This document shows positions 12,992 through 13,119 of a stretch of 13,119 nucleotides of DNA, one piece after another. The position numbers were made by a program, and so were the translations under genes. Each line of letters begins with the position of its first letter. The stretch's first letter is position 1. The stretch is from the NCBI GenBank assembly GCA_034211175.1, contig JAXHUH010000085.1:1-13119 (forward strand), written 5' to 3'. This DNA is from JAXHUH01 sp034211175. GTDB lineage: Bacteria > Actinomycetota > Acidimicrobiia > Acidimicrobiales > CAIXPF01. The notes under the pieces are model-generated. The model searched no databases, was not told the origin of the DNA, and saw nothing but the letters and a program-made list of their open reading frames with translations.

Positions 12992-13119
12992 TCAGAGCGA
13001 GGCGATGAGCTTGTCGACGCGCTCGTCCTCGCTGCGGAACGGGTCCTTGCACAGGACGGTGCGTTGGGCCTGGTCGTTGAGCTTCAGGTGGACCCAGTCG
13101 ACGGTGTAGTCGCGCTTGC
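12992..13119 (-). CDS. dop: Dop, depupylase/Pup deamidase, C-terminal end (partial)
   Basis: The last 41 codons of a minus-strand gene that runs off the right edge; it has no start codon in the window. The translation KRDYTVDWVHLKLNDQ, then AQRTVLCKDPF and RSEDERVDKLIASL, is the highly conserved C-terminus of Dop. Dop deamidates the C-terminal glutamine of Pup and removes Pup from tagged proteins in the actinobacterial proteasome pathway; it belongs to the carboxylate-amine ligase family with PafA and glutamine synthetase. The usual neighbours (pup, prcB, prcA, pafA, arc/mpa) would be expected beyond the right edge. It converges on the P450 gene with 29 bp between the stops. Recognition is from memory of the conserved tail; the catalytic part is outside the window. 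Confidence 0.85.
   Translation of the reverse strand, partial: KRDYTVDWVHLKLNDQAQRTVLCKDPFRSEDERVDKLIASL

Noticed and set aside
10860..13052. Very long open frame on the minus strand opposite the TetR and P450 genes
   Set aside because: It is antisense to genes with clear domains, its translation is rich in Arg, Gly, Val and His with no recognisable motif, and long antisense frames are expected in high-GC DNA.

Overview
The window reads as chromosomal DNA of a high-GC actinobacterium. Third codon positions are almost all G or C, and DUF222/HNH, TetR, SigE-type sigma and HxlR genes are typical of the group. The right edge carries the C-terminus of Dop, the depupylase/Pup deamidase of the Pup-proteasome system. 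The mix of epoxide hydrolase, R2lox, P450 and MpaB-like oxygenase would suit Acidimicrobiia or a mycobacterium-like relative, but the sequence does not settle the lineage. No tRNA, rRNA, CRISPR array, prophage or classical transposase was found.

Layout, left to right. (1) 155-1419: a SigE-family sigma factor overlaps a single-pass membrane protein by ATGA and is probably partnered with it. (2) 1445-2897: an HxlR regulator diverges from an aldo/keto reductase of the YdbC/PdxI type, with an inverted repeat at the reductase's -35 region. (3) 2959-4930: a TetR regulator and a DUF2236 (MpaB-like) oxygenase form an overlapping leftward pair. A perfect 10-bp-arm inverted repeat lies between the TetR gene and a small rightward gene of unknown function. 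(4) 4976-6139: a microsomal-type epoxide hydrolase whose N-terminus contains a 15-bp tandem repeat. (5) 6270-7628: a DUF222-HNH endonuclease-like gene followed by a strong hairpin. (6) 7629-8550: a gene-free stretch and a phosphotransferase gene that stops before its catalytic loop. (7) 8661-9875: a VOC-fold protein downstream of a single-chain ArsR-arsenate reductase fusion. A near-perfect operator fills the spacer of the fusion gene's promoter. (8) 10015-12962: an R2lox (Mn/Fe ligand-binding oxidase) gene overlaps a TetR gene by ATGA and is followed by a cytochrome P450. (9) 12992 to the end: the dop C-terminus on the minus strand.

Functionally, the window is a series of small regulator-plus-redox-enzyme modules: HxlR with AKR, TetR with DUF2236, ArsR fused to ArsC, and R2lox with TetR and P450. 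Most are controlled locally, with visible palindromes in three of the regulatory gaps. The least understood unit is R2lox-TetR-P450: all metal ligands and the Val/Tyr crosslink pair of R2lox are present, its physiological substrate is not established, and the neighbouring P450 gives a clue to it. Three minus-strand genes (TetR at 4634, HNH at 7628, ArsR-ArsC at 9875) appear leaderless, with a -10-like hexamer 6-7 nt before the start codon and no Shine-Dalgarno.
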